Positions 1 through 9,578 are shown, counted from the first letter of the stretch. The stretch: 64,000 bases of DNA from JACVRW01 sp963808545 (GCA_963808545.1 CAWEGB010000015.1:124001-188000), one strand, 5' to 3'. Numbers and translations are program-made. Notes: generated by a model not told the origin, from the letters alone.

Positions 1-220
<220 letters not shown>

Positions 221-265
221 CGCGCGGTCGAGTCTAGTGTCGCCTGGAGGGCCGGCCGCCCGGGC

Positions 266-1159
266 TCACGCGCCCTGCGCCGCCATGCGCAGGTCAGGGC
301 CCATGATCGGTATGGGGTCGTCGCAGATCTCGACCAGCCTGGAGACGGTCCGCGCACCGATCTGCCTCCGCAGCCGCGCGATGGGATCGAACTGCCCCTC
401 GGCCTCGCGCACGCCCACCTCGCTGCTGAGCCGCTCGAGCCGGTCGAGGATCCGGCGCAGCTCGTCGAGGTCGCGGCCGTCGAACCGCCCGCCCTTGATG
501 GTTTCGCGCAGCTCTCGCGCGCCCGCGATCAGCATCCGGCCAGGGGCCTCGGGATCGGCGTCGGGGATGTTGGTGGTGACCACGATCGAGCGGCGATCCT
601 GCCAGCGCTCGTTGACGATCGAGTAGAGCTGCTCCAGCACCCACTCGGTCTGCTTCTCGGCGCCGAGGTCGTCGAGCACGAGAAGATCCACGGAGCAGAG
701 GCGGCGAAAGAAGGCCAGGTAGTTGTCGCTCGCGTCGCGGTCGAACGTGCGCTTGATCTCGGCCAGCAGGCGGGGGACCGGGTAGACGGCGTAGGAGCGC
801 CCGGCGTCCTTGGCGGCCTTGGCCAAGAGGATGGCGAGGGAGGTCTTGCCCGTGCCGACCGGGCCGTCGAACCACAGCCCGCGGCCGTTCTCGAGGTTGT
901 CGTCGATGGCGCGCACGTAGGCGCGTACGGGCCGCAGCACGAGCGAGTCCAGCGACACGATCGGCTCGCGGTCGAACGAGACCTCGAGGAAGCGGCGCCC
1001 GATGCCGGTGCCGATGCCGCCGCTGAGGGCCTTGCGCCGCCGCTGCTCCCGGCAGCGGCAGGGACGAGCTTCGTTGGCTTCTTCGTCGAGCACCCAGGTC
1101 GAGCCGTCGCACTCCCCGAACGGGCAGACCCGATCCTCGGTGTCCACCGGGCGCAGCAT
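266..1159 (-). CDS. DnaC/DnaI-like AAA+ ATPase, probable replicative helicase loader
   Basis: The protein has 297 residues. A cysteine cluster at residues 12-36 (CPFGEC...CRC) looks like a small zinc-binding domain, as in Bacillus DnaI. The AAA+ core follows, with Walker A GPVGTGKT at 99-106, Walker B LLVLDDLG at 159-166 and a sensor-I-like VVTTN at 193-197. The start ATG overlaps the dnaB stop (TGATG), so translation is probably coupled to the helicase gene. Family knowledge and this position suggest it loads DnaB at origins or forks. An IstB-type ATPase is the main alternative, but no transposase is nearby. The loader role is inferred. Confidence 0.8.
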   Translation of the reverse strand: MLRPVDTEDRVCPFGECDGSTWVLDEEANEARPCRCREQRRRKALSGGIGTGIGRRFLEVSFDREPIVSLDSLVLRPVRAYVRAIDDNLENGRGLWFDGPVGTGKTSLAILLAKAAKDAGRSYAVYPVPRLLAEIKRTFDRDASDNYLAFFRRLCSVDLLVLDDLGAEKQTEWVLEQLYSIVNERWQDRRSIVVTTNIPDADPEAPGRMLIAGARELRETIKGGRFDGRDLDELRRILDRLERLSSEVGVREAEGQFDPIARLRRQIGARTVSRLVEICDDPIPIMGPDLRMAAQGA

Positions 1160-2556
1160 CAGCCGCTGCCGTTCTGGTCGGGCGCCGGGTCGCCACTGCG
1201 CTCGCGGTACATGCTGCTGAAGCGGGGATAGCGCGGCTGGAAGGTGAGCGTGACCTCGCCGACCGGCCCGTTGCGGTGCTTGGCGAAGATGATGTCGGCC
1301 TCGCCCAGGCGCTCCGACTCGCGGTCGTAGTACTCCTCCCGGTAGACGAACATGACCACGTCCGCGTCCTGTTCCACCTGGCCGCTCTCACGCAGGTCGG
1401 ACAGCATCGGGATGGGCGGGTTGCGCGACTCCACCGCACGCGACAGCTGCGACACGGCGATGACGGGGATCTCCAGCTCGCGCGCCAGGATCTTCAGTCC
1501 GCGGCTTATCTGGCCAACCTGCTCGACGCGGCTGTCCGCCCGCCCGTCGGGACGAATCAGCTGGAGATAGTCGACGATCAGCAGGCCGAGCCCGTTGTCG
1601 GCGCGGGAGTGCAGGCGGCGCGCCTTGGCGCGCATCTCGAGGACGCCGATGTCGCTCGAGTCGTCGATGTAGATGGGCGCGCGCGCGAGCTTCTCCACCG
1701 CCCGCAGCACCTTCGGCCAGCGGTCGGCCTTGACCCGGCCCTTGCGCAGCTCGTCGCTCGACACCTTGGCCTGCGAAGCGATGAAGCGGTGGGCCAGCTC
1801 GGTCTCGGACATCTCGAGCGAGAACAGGGCCACCGGCTTGCCGGCCTCGATGGCCGCGTTCTCGGCGATGTTGGTGGCGAGCGTGGATTTTCCCATCGAG
1901 GGCCGGGCCGCGACCACTATGAGGTTGCCGGACTGGAAGCCGCCCGTGAGGTCGTCGATGTCGTGGAAGCCGCTGGGCGTACCGGTCAACCCGACGTCGC
2001 TGCGCGACAGCTCCTCGAGCTTGTCGATCTCGTCGTGGAGGACGTGCTCGATCGTCCTCATCTCGGCCGTGCCGCCGTCGTGGCCGATCTTGAACAGCAC
2101 CGACTCGGCTCGCTCGATCAGCTCATGAGCCTCGGCTCGGCGCCCCAGGACGTCGTCCTGGATCTCCCGCGTGGCGGAGAGCACGCTACGGAGCAGCGCG
2201 TTCTCCTTGACGATCCGCGCGTAGTCCAGCACCGCCCCGAGCGCCGGCACCACCGTGGGCAGCGAGTGCACGTAGGCCTCACCGCCGGCACGCTCGAGCT
2301 CGCCCGCCCGCCGCAGCTCCTCCGACACGGTGAGCGCGTCCACGGCCTCCGGCGCCGCCTTCTCCTTGAGGCGCACCATGGCGCCGAACACGAGCTGGTG
2401 CCGGGGCCGGTAGAAGTCCGCCGGCCGCAGCCCCACCTCGAGGAACACTCCGTCGAGTGCCTGCTCGGTCAGAAGGATGGCTCCGAGGACCGAGGCCTCG
2501 GCCTCCTCGTTGTGAGGAGGAAGCGCGCCGGCTTCTGGCGGTGTTGCGACGGCCAT
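1159..2556 (-). CDS. dnaB: Replicative DNA helicase DnaB
   Basis: The protein has 465 residues, normal for the family. The N-terminal helical domain (about 15-120) begins with the usual PPHNEEAEASVLGAIL. The RecA-like domain carries Walker A ARPSMGKST, LFSLEMS, Walker B LLIVDYLQLI and the DLRESGQVEQDADVV motif that contacts the neighbouring subunit. No intein interrupts the P-loop, although dnaB inteins are common in actinobacteria. It is the hexameric 5'-3' helicase of the replication fork. It follows rplI after 57 bases and is coupled to the loader-like gene downstream. Confidence 0.97.
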   Translation of the reverse strand: MAVATPPEAGALPPHNEEAEASVLGAILLTEQALDGVFLEVGLRPADFYRPRHQLVFGAMVRLKEKAAPEAVDALTVSEELRRAGELERAGGEAYVHSLPTVVPALGAVLDYARIVKENALLRSVLSATREIQDDVLGRRAEAHELIERAESVLFKIGHDGGTAEMRTIEHVLHDEIDKLEELSRSDVGLTGTPSGFHDIDDLTGGFQSGNLIVVAARPSMGKSTLATNIAENAAIEAGKPVALFSLEMSETELAHRFIASQAKVSSDELRKGRVKADRWPKVLRAVEKLARAPIYIDDSSDIGVLEMRAKARRLHSRADNGLGLLIVDYLQLIRPDGRADSRVEQVGQISRGLKILARELEIPVIAVSQLSRAVESRNPPIPMLSDLRESGQVEQDADVVMFVYREEYYDRESERLGEADIIFAKHRNGPVGEVTLTFQPRYPRFSSMYRERSGDPAPDQNGSG

Positions 2557-2613
2557 CAGCGCGCGGCGTGAATCCTCAGGGCGCAGGCGATGCCGCGCAG
2601 CGTCACTGAGGGA

Positions 2614-3066
2614 TTACGCCTGCGGGGTGACGATAGTTTTGATCTCCGTCGTCACACCGTCCGCGACCTCGACGGTGACCATGTGAGTGCCCGTGGTCCT
2701 GATGGGCTCCTCGAGCGCCACGCGGCGCTTGTCCAGGCGAACGCCCCGCGCTTGGCGGATGGCGTCCACGATCTCCTGCGATGTGACCGAGCCGAACAGG
2801 CGACCGTCGTCGCCTGCCTGGTGGGAGATGGTCAGCACGGTCTTCTTCAGGAGCGCGGCGGTCTCCTCGGCCTTGGCGGCCGCCTCGGCGGCCGCCCGCT
2901 CGGCGGCCTCCCGGCGACGCTGGGTCTCCGCGATCGCCGCCGGGGTGGCCGGCTGGGCGAGCTTGCGGGGAACGAGGAAATTGCGCAGGTAGCCCGGCGA
3001 GACGTCGATGACGTCACCGCGCTCGCCGAGCGAATCGTGGTTCTTCAGCAGGATTGCCTGGGCCAT
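2614..3066 (-). CDS. rplI: 50S ribosomal protein L9
   Basis: The protein has 150 residues. The N-terminal RNA-binding domain contains the L9 pattern VIDVSPGYLRNFLVPRKLA. A long alanine- and glutamate-rich helix (about 40-75) and the C-terminal domain follow. I place the start at the ATG at 3064-3066 because MAQAILLKNHD is the family N-terminus and an AAGGA-type ribosome site lies just upstream. The frame stays open for 25 codons further upstream, but that stretch is not L9-like. Gene order rpsF-ssb-rpsR-rplI is the conserved bacterial one. Confidence 0.96.
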   Translation of the reverse strand: MAQAILLKNHDSLGERGDVIDVSPGYLRNFLVPRKLAQPATPAAIAETQRRREAAERAAAEAAAKAEETAALLKKTVLTISHQAGDDGRLFGSVTSQEIVDAIRQARGVRLDKRRVALEEPIRTTGTHMVTVEVADGVTTEIKTIVTPQA

Positions 3067-3192
3067 GGTGCTTCCGTCCTTACTGGACAGCGCCAACCGA
3101 TTGCGAGAACCGAGCAATCCAAGGACGCAGGGAGCGGACAAGGCTCTGCCTGTCCGCGACCGAGGACACAGGAGTGCGACGGTTCGCAGCCA

Positions 3193-3480
3193 TCAGCGGT
3201 CCGCGACGTACGGGAGGAGGCCCAGCTCACGGGCGCGCTTGACGGCCGTGGCGAGCTGGGACTGGTGGCGGCGGCAGGCGCCGGTGACGCGCGAAGAGCG
3301 GATCTTGCCCTTGTCGCTGATCGCGCGGCGAAGCGCGGCCAGGTCGCGGTAGTCGACCCGGTCGACCTTCTCCTTACAGAAGGGGCAAGACTTGCGCCGC
3401 CCGCCTCCGGGCACGCCCTTGCCGCGCCCGCGACGTTTGTCGCGGGTTGCGGTGCTTGCTCCTCCACGCTGCTTGGCCAC
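3193..3480 (-). CDS. rpsR: 30S ribosomal protein S18, zinc-type
   Basis: The protein has 95 residues and starts at GTG (3478-3480). The core DYRDLAALRRAIS, GKIRSSRVTGACRRHQ and LLPYV are S18. The CPFC pair at about residues 32-35 plus the later C..H in TGACRRHQ is the zinc-binding (C+) form, so under zinc starvation many actinobacteria use a second, zinc-free paralogue; none is in this window. S18 pairs with S6 (rpsF, two genes upstream) on the small-subunit platform. The N-terminus is unusually basic and glycine-rich. Confidence 0.96.
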   Translation of the reverse strand: MAKQRGGASTATRDKRRGRGKGVPGGGRRKSCPFCKEKVDRVDYRDLAALRRAISDKGKIRSSRVTGACRRHQSQLATAVKRARELGLLPYVADR

Positions 3481-3512
3481 CAGTTTGCTCCTACGTACTC
3501 GCTACTTCGGGG

Positions 3513-3968
3513 TCAGAACGGAATGTCGTCGTCCGATCCCCCGGAGCCGGTAGGCGCCTGGGCGAAGTCGGCGGTATCCGCCGGAACATCGCTCTGAGGC
3601 GTGAAGCGGCCGCCGTTCTCGCCACCCTCACGGGAGCCGAGGAACTGGACAGAGTCGGCAATGATATCTACCGACTGCCGCTTGTTGCCCTGCTGGTCCT
3701 GCCACTCCCGCCACTCGAGCCGGCCGTCGATGGCCACGGGGCGGCCCTTGGAGAGGTACTGAGCGCAGTTCTCGCCCTGCGCGCCCCACACGGTGACGTC
3801 GAAATAGTTGGGCTTGTCGGTCCATTCCCCGGTGGACGCATCCTTGCGGCGGGTGTTGCACGCTACGCGGAGGCTGCACACGGACGTGCCGCTGGGCAGG
3901 CTGCGTAGCTCGGGATCCCGGGTGAGGTTCGCCGTCAGGATCACCCTGTTGATGTTTGTTGCGGCCAT
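3513..3968 (-). CDS. ssb: Single-stranded DNA-binding protein
   Basis: The protein has 151 residues. The OB fold (1-110) starts NINRVILTANLTRDPELR and includes YFDVTVWG and GRLEWREWQDQQGNKR. A glycine-rich linker leads to the acidic tip DDDIPF, the docking peptide for replication and repair partners. It sits between rpsF and rpsR, the standard arrangement that co-regulates ssb with ribosomal genes. A 205-base gap separates it from rpsF, so it may also have its own promoter. Confidence 0.97.
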   Translation of the reverse strand: MAATNINRVILTANLTRDPELRSLPSGTSVCSLRVACNTRRKDASTGEWTDKPNYFDVTVWGAQGENCAQYLSKGRPVAIDGRLEWREWQDQQGNKRQSVDIIADSVQFLGSREGGENGGRFTPQSDVPADTADFAQAPTGSGGSDDDIPF

Positions 3969-4173
3969 AAGCCTTACTTCCCTTCTGTCCCTGCCTTCTG
4001 AGGACGGCTGATTGGGCTGTCGGTCGAGAGTACAAATGGGGTCGGCGCGCTTGGGCCGGTTCTGACCGAAGTTGCTGAAAAGTGCGGCTTAATTGGCGGG
4101 CCCGTCACAGAGATCGCGAAGCCGTGCGTCGGCCGGGCCTCCAGCGGGCCGGTCCGGCGGCGGGGAGAGCGCC

Positions 4174-4578
4174 CTACTCGTCCGTCGGCGGGGCGTCGGC
4201 GGCGGCGCGCGCCGCCACCTTGGTGTCCTGCGCCTCGCGATCCTCGCGGCGGCGGGCGGCCTGGTGGTCGGGCGCCGCCGGGACGGGCTGGTCGGCCCTC
4301 GCCTTGATGATCCGGAAGCGCAGGACGGCGTCCAGGATCCGCAGGCGCTGGTTGAGGCGGTCGAGGACGGCGTTGTCACCCTCGAACTGGTAGAGGCGGT
4401 ACTCGGCCTCGGGCCGGTGATCGATCTCGTAGGCCATGCGGCGCTGGCCCCAGTCGTACGTGCCGACCAGGGTTCCGCCCGTAGACATCAGCGACTCGGC
4501 CTCGGCGACGGCGGCGGTGCGCCGCTCCTCCGGAGCGTTCGGGTCGATGAGCAGCATGAGGTCGTAGAGGCCTGCCAT
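4174..4578 (-). CDS. rpsF: 30S ribosomal protein S6
   Basis: The protein has 134 residues. It starts MAGLYDLMLLIDPNAPEE and has the S6 ferredoxin-like fold signature WGQRRMAYEIDHRPEAEYRLYQFEG. The last 35 residues are an Ala/Asp/Arg-rich tail beyond the usual roughly 95-residue core. It is the first gene of the leftward ribosomal/replication operon. No clear ribosome-binding site precedes the ATG (4576-4578), so leaderless translation is possible. Confidence 0.95.
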   Translation of the reverse strand: MAGLYDLMLLIDPNAPEERRTAAVAEAESLMSTGGTLVGTYDWGQRRMAYEIDHRPEAEYRLYQFEGDNAVLDRLNQRLRILDAVLRFRIIKARADQPVPAAPDHQAARRREDREAQDTKVAARAAADAPPTDE

Positions 4579-4655
4579 GGGAGACGCCGCAGGTTAGCAG
4601 CGGGTTCTGGCCGCGGACGGGGGCGAGAGCCGCCACGCAGCCGCTTCAAGGAGAC

Positions 4656-5153
4656 GTGTACCGGTGGCGAGCGGGCGGCGTCCCGGCGCTGCTGCGCCGG
4701 GTCCGATGGGGCAACGTGGGGTGGTTGATCGCCCTGCTCGCCGCCGGTGCGCTGTTCTTGACGGGCGGGCCCGGACGAACGGGGGCGGGGGAGGTGCCGG
4801 CGCCGCCGGAATCGGCGCCGGTTGACGCCGAGGATGAGCGTTCCCGGACGCGGCCGCGCGGAGACGAGACGGCGCCGGGAGAGGAGGGCAGGGCGAAGGA
4901 ACGCGGGGATGCTCGTCGTAGGCGGTCACCTGCCCGCGGGCGGCCGCAGGGCCGCGCCCGTCGGCCCGAGCGCAGCGGCACTCGAACTGCAGCAGTGAGG
5001 GAGCGTGGATCCGGAGGTAGTCCGGCTGAGCCACCCGCATCCCCTGCACCGTCACCCCCAGTTCCTTCACCGCTGCCTCTCCCGACGGCTTCGCCGCCAC
5101 CGCTCGCCGCCTCACCCGCCGGCGAGTTCGGCCCCGAGCGACCTTCGCCCTAG
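4656..5153 (+). CDS. Small membrane-anchored proline-rich protein of unknown function
   Basis: I do not recognise a named family. The 165 residues read as a basic N-terminus (RVRWGNVGW), one membrane helix (about 22-38, LIALLAAGALFL), a charged Arg/Glu linker and a Pro/Ala/Ser-rich tail ending GEFGPERPSP. Three things argue it is real: a GTG next to AAGGAG (4648-4653), although the 2-base spacing is short; good membrane-protein layout; and a strong hairpin just after its stop. The EFG-type ending resembles a recurring C-terminal motif that I remember from Thermoleophilia small membrane proteins, a recollection that needs a search. It is divergent from rpsF. Confidence 0.55.
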   Translation: MYRWRAGGVPALLRRVRWGNVGWLIALLAAGALFLTGGPGRTGAGEVPAPPESAPVDAEDERSRTRPRGDETAPGEEGRAKERGDARRRRSPARGRPQGRARRPERSGTRTAAVRERGSGGSPAEPPASPAPSPPVPSPLPLPTASPPPLAASPAGEFGPERPSP

Positions 5154-5157
5154 CAAT

Positions 5158-5192
5158 CCTGCCCTGTACTGCTCACGGCGGTACAGAGCAGG
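5158..5192. terminator. Bidirectional terminator hairpin between convergent genes
   Basis: CCTGC (5158-5162) pairs with GCAGG (5188-5192) and CTGTAC (5164-5169) with GTACAG (5181-5186), with one C/A mismatch and a short inner GC extension. It begins 4 bases after the stop of the small membrane protein and lies 24 bases beyond the otsA stop, so it can serve both strands. There is no U-tract, which is common in GC-rich actinobacteria. Confidence 0.75.
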
Positions 5193-5215
5193 ACGGCACC
5201 GAAACCCGCCGCGCC

Positions 5216-6676
5216 CTAGCCCGCGACCGGCGCCCGGCCCTGCCGCTTGGCCTCGATGTCCGCGAGCTGGTCGTCGACCCAGTCGCCGGGGTCGCGGGCG
5301 GTGACGATCCGCTTGAGGCCCTGAGCTCGCCAGGAACGCTCCTCGGCCGACATGGTCAACGCCTTGTGGATGGCGTTGGCCTGGTCCTGGACGTCGAACG
5401 GGTTGACCGAGAGGGCGAACTCGGCCAGCTCCTCGTGGGCACCGGTGTTCTCCGAGAGCAGCGACACGCCGTTGCGCTCGTTGACCAGTGGACCTTCCTT
5501 GGCAATCAGGTTCATGCCGTCGAACATCGCGTTGACCATCAGGAGGTCGTAGTGCTTGTAGGCCGAGATGGCCTCCTCGAGGTTCTCGCGCAGCCGCAGC
5601 TCGATCGGCATCCAGTCGGTGGTGCCGTGGCGGTGGTTGACCACCGCGACCAGCGCCTCGATGCGCTCGAGGTACTCGGCGTACTCGGGCACGTCCTGAC
5701 GCGACGGGATCAGGTGGGCGATGAAGGTCACCTGCTCCTTGAACTCCGGATGCTGCTCCAGGAAGAGGTCGAAGGCGGTGAAGCCACGCAGCACGTTCTT
5801 CGACAGGTCGGCGCGGTCGACGCGCAGGATCAGGTGCTCGCGCCGGCGCCGGATGATCTCGCGCTCGTACTGGTGCACCGCGGGACGCTGGGCGGTCTTG
5901 TGGAAGGTCTCGGCCGAGATCGGCAGCGGATACGAGCGAACCCAGACCTCGCGTCCGTCGAAGTGGACGATGCCGGCCTCCTCGTCCACCTCGAGGTCGA
6001 ACAGCTCGCGGCAGCAGAGCAGGAAGTTGCGCCTGTAGGAGCGGGTGTGGAAGGCGATGATGTCGTTGGCGAGGATGCCCTCGTAGATGTCCTCGCGCAT
6101 GTCCGCGGGCAACACGCGCCAGGCGTCAGGCTGCGTCCACGGGATGTGGACGAAGTGATGGAGGAACAGGTCCGGCCGCTCACGGCGGATGAACTTGGGC
6201 GCGAGGTAGAGGTGGTAGTCGTGGAGCATCACCACGGCCTCGCCGTCGCCGACCTCGTCCAGCACCGCTCGCGCGAGGTCCTCGTTGACGACGCAGTAGC
6301 CGTTCTCGTAGGCGTCGACCTCGTGACGGCGGATGTCGGGCGCGTTCGAGAGATCCCAGAGGTAGTGCTGGATGAACCACAGCATCGGGTTGGCCATGAC
6401 GTTGTAGAAGCCCTCGTAGGCGTCCGGATCGCTGGCCACGAGCTTGATCCGGTAGGTGTCGCCGTCGAGCTCGACCTCGAACGAATCTCCCTCGTGCTGC
6501 TCGGAGGCCTCGATGTCGCCTTCGGTCATGGCCGAGGCCACCCAGACGGCGTCGCGGTGATGGACGAGACCCTGCAGCGCCGTGACCAGCCCACCCCCGC
6601 CTCGGCTCGCCTCCCCGTCGTGGAACGTGGCGGGGCCACGGTTCGAGACGAGGACGAGAGGGATGTCGGAGTTCAC
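5216..6676 (-). CDS. otsA: Trehalose-6-phosphate synthase-like glycosyltransferase (GT20)
   Basis: The 486 residues match the OtsA length. GT20 landmarks are present: the donor loop RGGGGLVTAL (25-34), WFIQHYLW (100-107), HDYHL (152-156), HFVHIPW (174-180), DRADLSKN replacing the usual DRxDYxKG, and DGMNLIAKEG. The family transfers glucose from a nucleotide sugar to glucose-6-phosphate. No otsB phosphatase is adjacent. The GTG start (6674-6676) overlaps the treT stop by 4 bases, so the two are coupled. The altered DRADLSKN segment leaves a related synthase, such as glucosylglycerol-phosphate synthase, possible. Confidence 0.85.
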   Translation of the reverse strand: MNSDIPLVLVSNRGPATFHDGEASRGGGGLVTALQGLVHHRDAVWVASAMTEGDIEASEQHEGDSFEVELDGDTYRIKLVASDPDAYEGFYNVMANPMLWFIQHYLWDLSNAPDIRRHEVDAYENGYCVVNEDLARAVLDEVGDGEAVVMLHDYHLYLAPKFIRRERPDLFLHHFVHIPWTQPDAWRVLPADMREDIYEGILANDIIAFHTRSYRRNFLLCCRELFDLEVDEEAGIVHFDGREVWVRSYPLPISAETFHKTAQRPAVHQYEREIIRRRREHLILRVDRADLSKNVLRGFTAFDLFLEQHPEFKEQVTFIAHLIPSRQDVPEYAEYLERIEALVAVVNHRHGTTDWMPIELRLRENLEEAISAYKHYDLLMVNAMFDGMNLIAKEGPLVNERNGVSLLSENTGAHEELAEFALSVNPFDVQDQANAIHKALTMSAEERSWRAQGLKRIVTARDPGDWVDDQLADIEAKRQGRAPVAG

Positions 6677-7911
6677 TGGCGCTCGCTGAAGAGCCTAAGC
6701 CAATCGCGCAGGAGCCGAGGGGTCAGGAAGTGCGCGCGCACGTGCTCCTTGCCCGTGCGGCCGAGCTGCTTGCCCAGGTCGGGCTCGCGCAGGATCCGCA
6801 GCGAGCGGTCGGCGCACTCCTCGGGCGAGTTGACGAGGAAGCCGGTCTGGCCGTCTTGGACCTGAAGCGGTATCCCGCCGACGTTTCCGCCGATGAAGGG
6901 GCGTCCCTTCCACAGCGCCTCGGAGACGGTGAGGCCGAAGCCCTCGCGGGTGGACTTCTGGATCACCACGTCCGCCTGCGACTGGAAGGCGTTGACCTCG
7001 ATGGCCCCCACGTTGTTGAAGTTGTTGAGGATGTGGATGTCGGGATCGCCGTCGGCGTGGGCCATCGTCGAGTTGAAGAACTCCCAGCCCTCGGGATCGT
7101 CGGTGGCCATCGAGCCGATCAGGGCCAGCTGAACCTCCGGCATCTCCTGCTTGACCAGCCGGTACGCGTCGATCACGCCGATCGGGTCCTTCCAGGGATC
7201 GAAGCGCGAGACCTGGCACATCAGCGGGCGATCGACGTCGATACCGAACTGGTCGCAGACGAACGCCGCGTCCTCGGGAGACAGCGCCATGTTCTTCGGC
7301 GACAGCGGATCGATGGCCGGCGGGCAGATGACCACTCCCCCGGAGGTGCCGTCGAGCCCCTCGGGCACGTAGGCCGGCACGTGCCAGACCGAATGGTCGT
7401 AGTCGTGGATCAACGGGACGATTCGCTCGATCGCCTTCGGGTTGGGCGTGGAGAGATCGATGTGGCAGCGCCAGACCCAGGTCTTGGCCTTGTCCGGCAC
7501 AAGACGCTTTATCCCCGCCGGCTGGGGGTCGTGGATGATGATCACGTCCCAGTCGCCGGTGATCTCCGAGGCGTTCATCTCGTTGTAGCGGAAGTAGACC
7601 TCCCACTCTTCCTCGGTGAGCGACTCCGGGTTGCCCTGCAGCGCGTTGTGGAGGCGCTTGGTCGCGTTGTAGAACTCCTCGCGCCCGAGCATCACCTGCC
7701 ACTCGGCCGAGATGCCGGCGTCGTTCATCAACGGGATGAGGGTGTAGAGGATCTCCGAGACCCCGCCCCCGAAGGCGGTGGCCGAGACGTGCAGGACCCG
7801 CAGGCCCTGTAGCTCCTCGGCCAGGTCCCGGATCTCCTTCACGAGCGGCCGTCCCACCAGGTGCGTGTAGTCGGCCAGGCTCTTGTTGCCTACGGAAATC
7901 GGCTGAAGCAC
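6673..7911 (-). CDS. treT: TreT-type trehalose synthase (GT4)
   Basis: The 412 residues match trehalose glycosyltransferring synthase closely in order: DYTHLVGRPLVKEIRDLAE, HVSATAFGGGVSEIL, QVMLGREEFYNATK, HDPQPAG, SRFDPWKDP and the GT4 motif EGFGLTVSEALWKGRP. TreT makes trehalose directly from a nucleotide glucose and glucose. Its start is GTG at 7909-7911. It lies 9 bases after the anti-sigma-like gene and overlaps otsA, so the operon offers two trehalose routes. The naming rests on recognised family motifs, not a search. Confidence 0.86.
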   Translation of the reverse strand: MLQPISVGNKSLADYTHLVGRPLVKEIRDLAEELQGLRVLHVSATAFGGGVSEILYTLIPLMNDAGISAEWQVMLGREEFYNATKRLHNALQGNPESLTEEEWEVYFRYNEMNASEITGDWDVIIIHDPQPAGIKRLVPDKAKTWVWRCHIDLSTPNPKAIERIVPLIHDYDHSVWHVPAYVPEGLDGTSGGVVICPPAIDPLSPKNMALSPEDAAFVCDQFGIDVDRPLMCQVSRFDPWKDPIGVIDAYRLVKQEMPEVQLALIGSMATDDPEGWEFFNSTMAHADGDPDIHILNNFNNVGAIEVNAFQSQADVVIQKSTREGFGLTVSEALWKGRPFIGGNVGGIPLQVQDGQTGFLVNSPEECADRSLRILREPDLGKQLGRTGKEHVRAHFLTPRLLRDWLRLFSERQ

Positions 7912-7920
7912 GCGGCCAGA

Positions 7921-8325
7921 CTACTCGGCGGGAACGCTCAGATACTTGACCAGCCTGGTCTGGCCTGAGGCAAACGACGAATCGTCGACCGTGGCGTCGA
8001 TGATCGCGCGGCTGAGCTCCTGCTCGCTCGCCGCCACGGGGCCCGCCGGTCCCTCCAGGTCCATCAGCAGCCGGTCGTTGGTGAGGCGGAAGGAGAAGCT
8101 CAGCCGAGACTCGTCGTCGAGCGAACGTGTCTCGTCGACGAAGTCGTTGGCGGCCTCGGTGATCGCGAGCTTCAGATCGGCCACCTCCTCCGGCGACAAC
8201 GGGGTCAGGCGACACACCGCCGAAAGGGCGAGACGCGCCAGCACCAAGTAGTCCGGGCGGGCCGGGATGGTCAGCGAGACATCGCGGCTCTCGGTTGCCT
8301 GTGAGGCCTCCAATTCGCTTTGCAC
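7921..8325 (-). CDS. Anti-sigma regulatory factor-like ATPase (RsbW type, degenerate)
   Basis: The protein has 134 residues and a GTG start at 8323-8325. The N-terminal half resembles RsbW-type GHKL domains: SLTIPARPDYLVLARLALSAVCR, then DLKLAITEAANDFV, the N-box with the Glu/Asn of the kinase fold. The later glycine-rich ATP lid is poor (MDLEGPAGPV in place of DxGxG), so kinase activity is doubtful. In this class such proteins hold sigma factors or anti-anti-sigma factors. It heads the treT-otsA run, which suggests a stress circuit; no sigma gene or STAS partner is adjacent. Confidence 0.72.
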   Translation of the reverse strand: MQSELEASQATESRDVSLTIPARPDYLVLARLALSAVCRLTPLSPEEVADLKLAITEAANDFVDETRSLDDESRLSFSFRLTNDRLLMDLEGPAGPVAASEQELSRAIIDATVDDSSFASGQTRLVKYLSVPAE

Positions 8326-8351
8326 CCTACCCGGAACCGGGACCTTTGAAC

Positions 8352-8376
8352 GGCGAGCGGGCGGTGCCCGCGAGCC
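8352..8376 (-). terminator. Hairpin after htrA
   Basis: GCGGGC (8357-8362) and GCCCGC (8366-8371) form a perfect 6-bp stem with a GGT loop. It extends through a tandem GA/GA internal loop to GGC/GCC (8352-8354, 8374-8376). It lies 30 bases past the htrA stop in transcription direction. It may end the two-component/protease operon or partly insulate the anti-sigma gene. Confidence 0.45.
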
Positions 8377-8405
8377 CTGGCTTTCTCAGCACCCAACCGT
8401 CTCGG

Positions 8406-9574
<1,169 letters not shown>

Positions 9575-9578
<4 letters not shown>

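Noticed and set aside
1276..2571. 431-codon plus-strand frame opposite dnaB
   Set aside because: It is the mirror of dnaB codons (His/Arg/Asp-rich low-quality sequence) and has no domain.
2557..2613. Intein or frameshift check in dnaB and its flank
   Set aside because: The DnaB core is uninterrupted and of normal length.
3067..3141. 25-codon upstream extension of rplI
   Set aside because: It is outside the conserved L9 start and lacks a ribosome site, whereas AAGGA precedes the ATG at 3064-3066.
5366..6865. 499-codon plus-strand frame opposite otsA
   Set aside because: Shadow of the otsA reading frame; no family resemblance.
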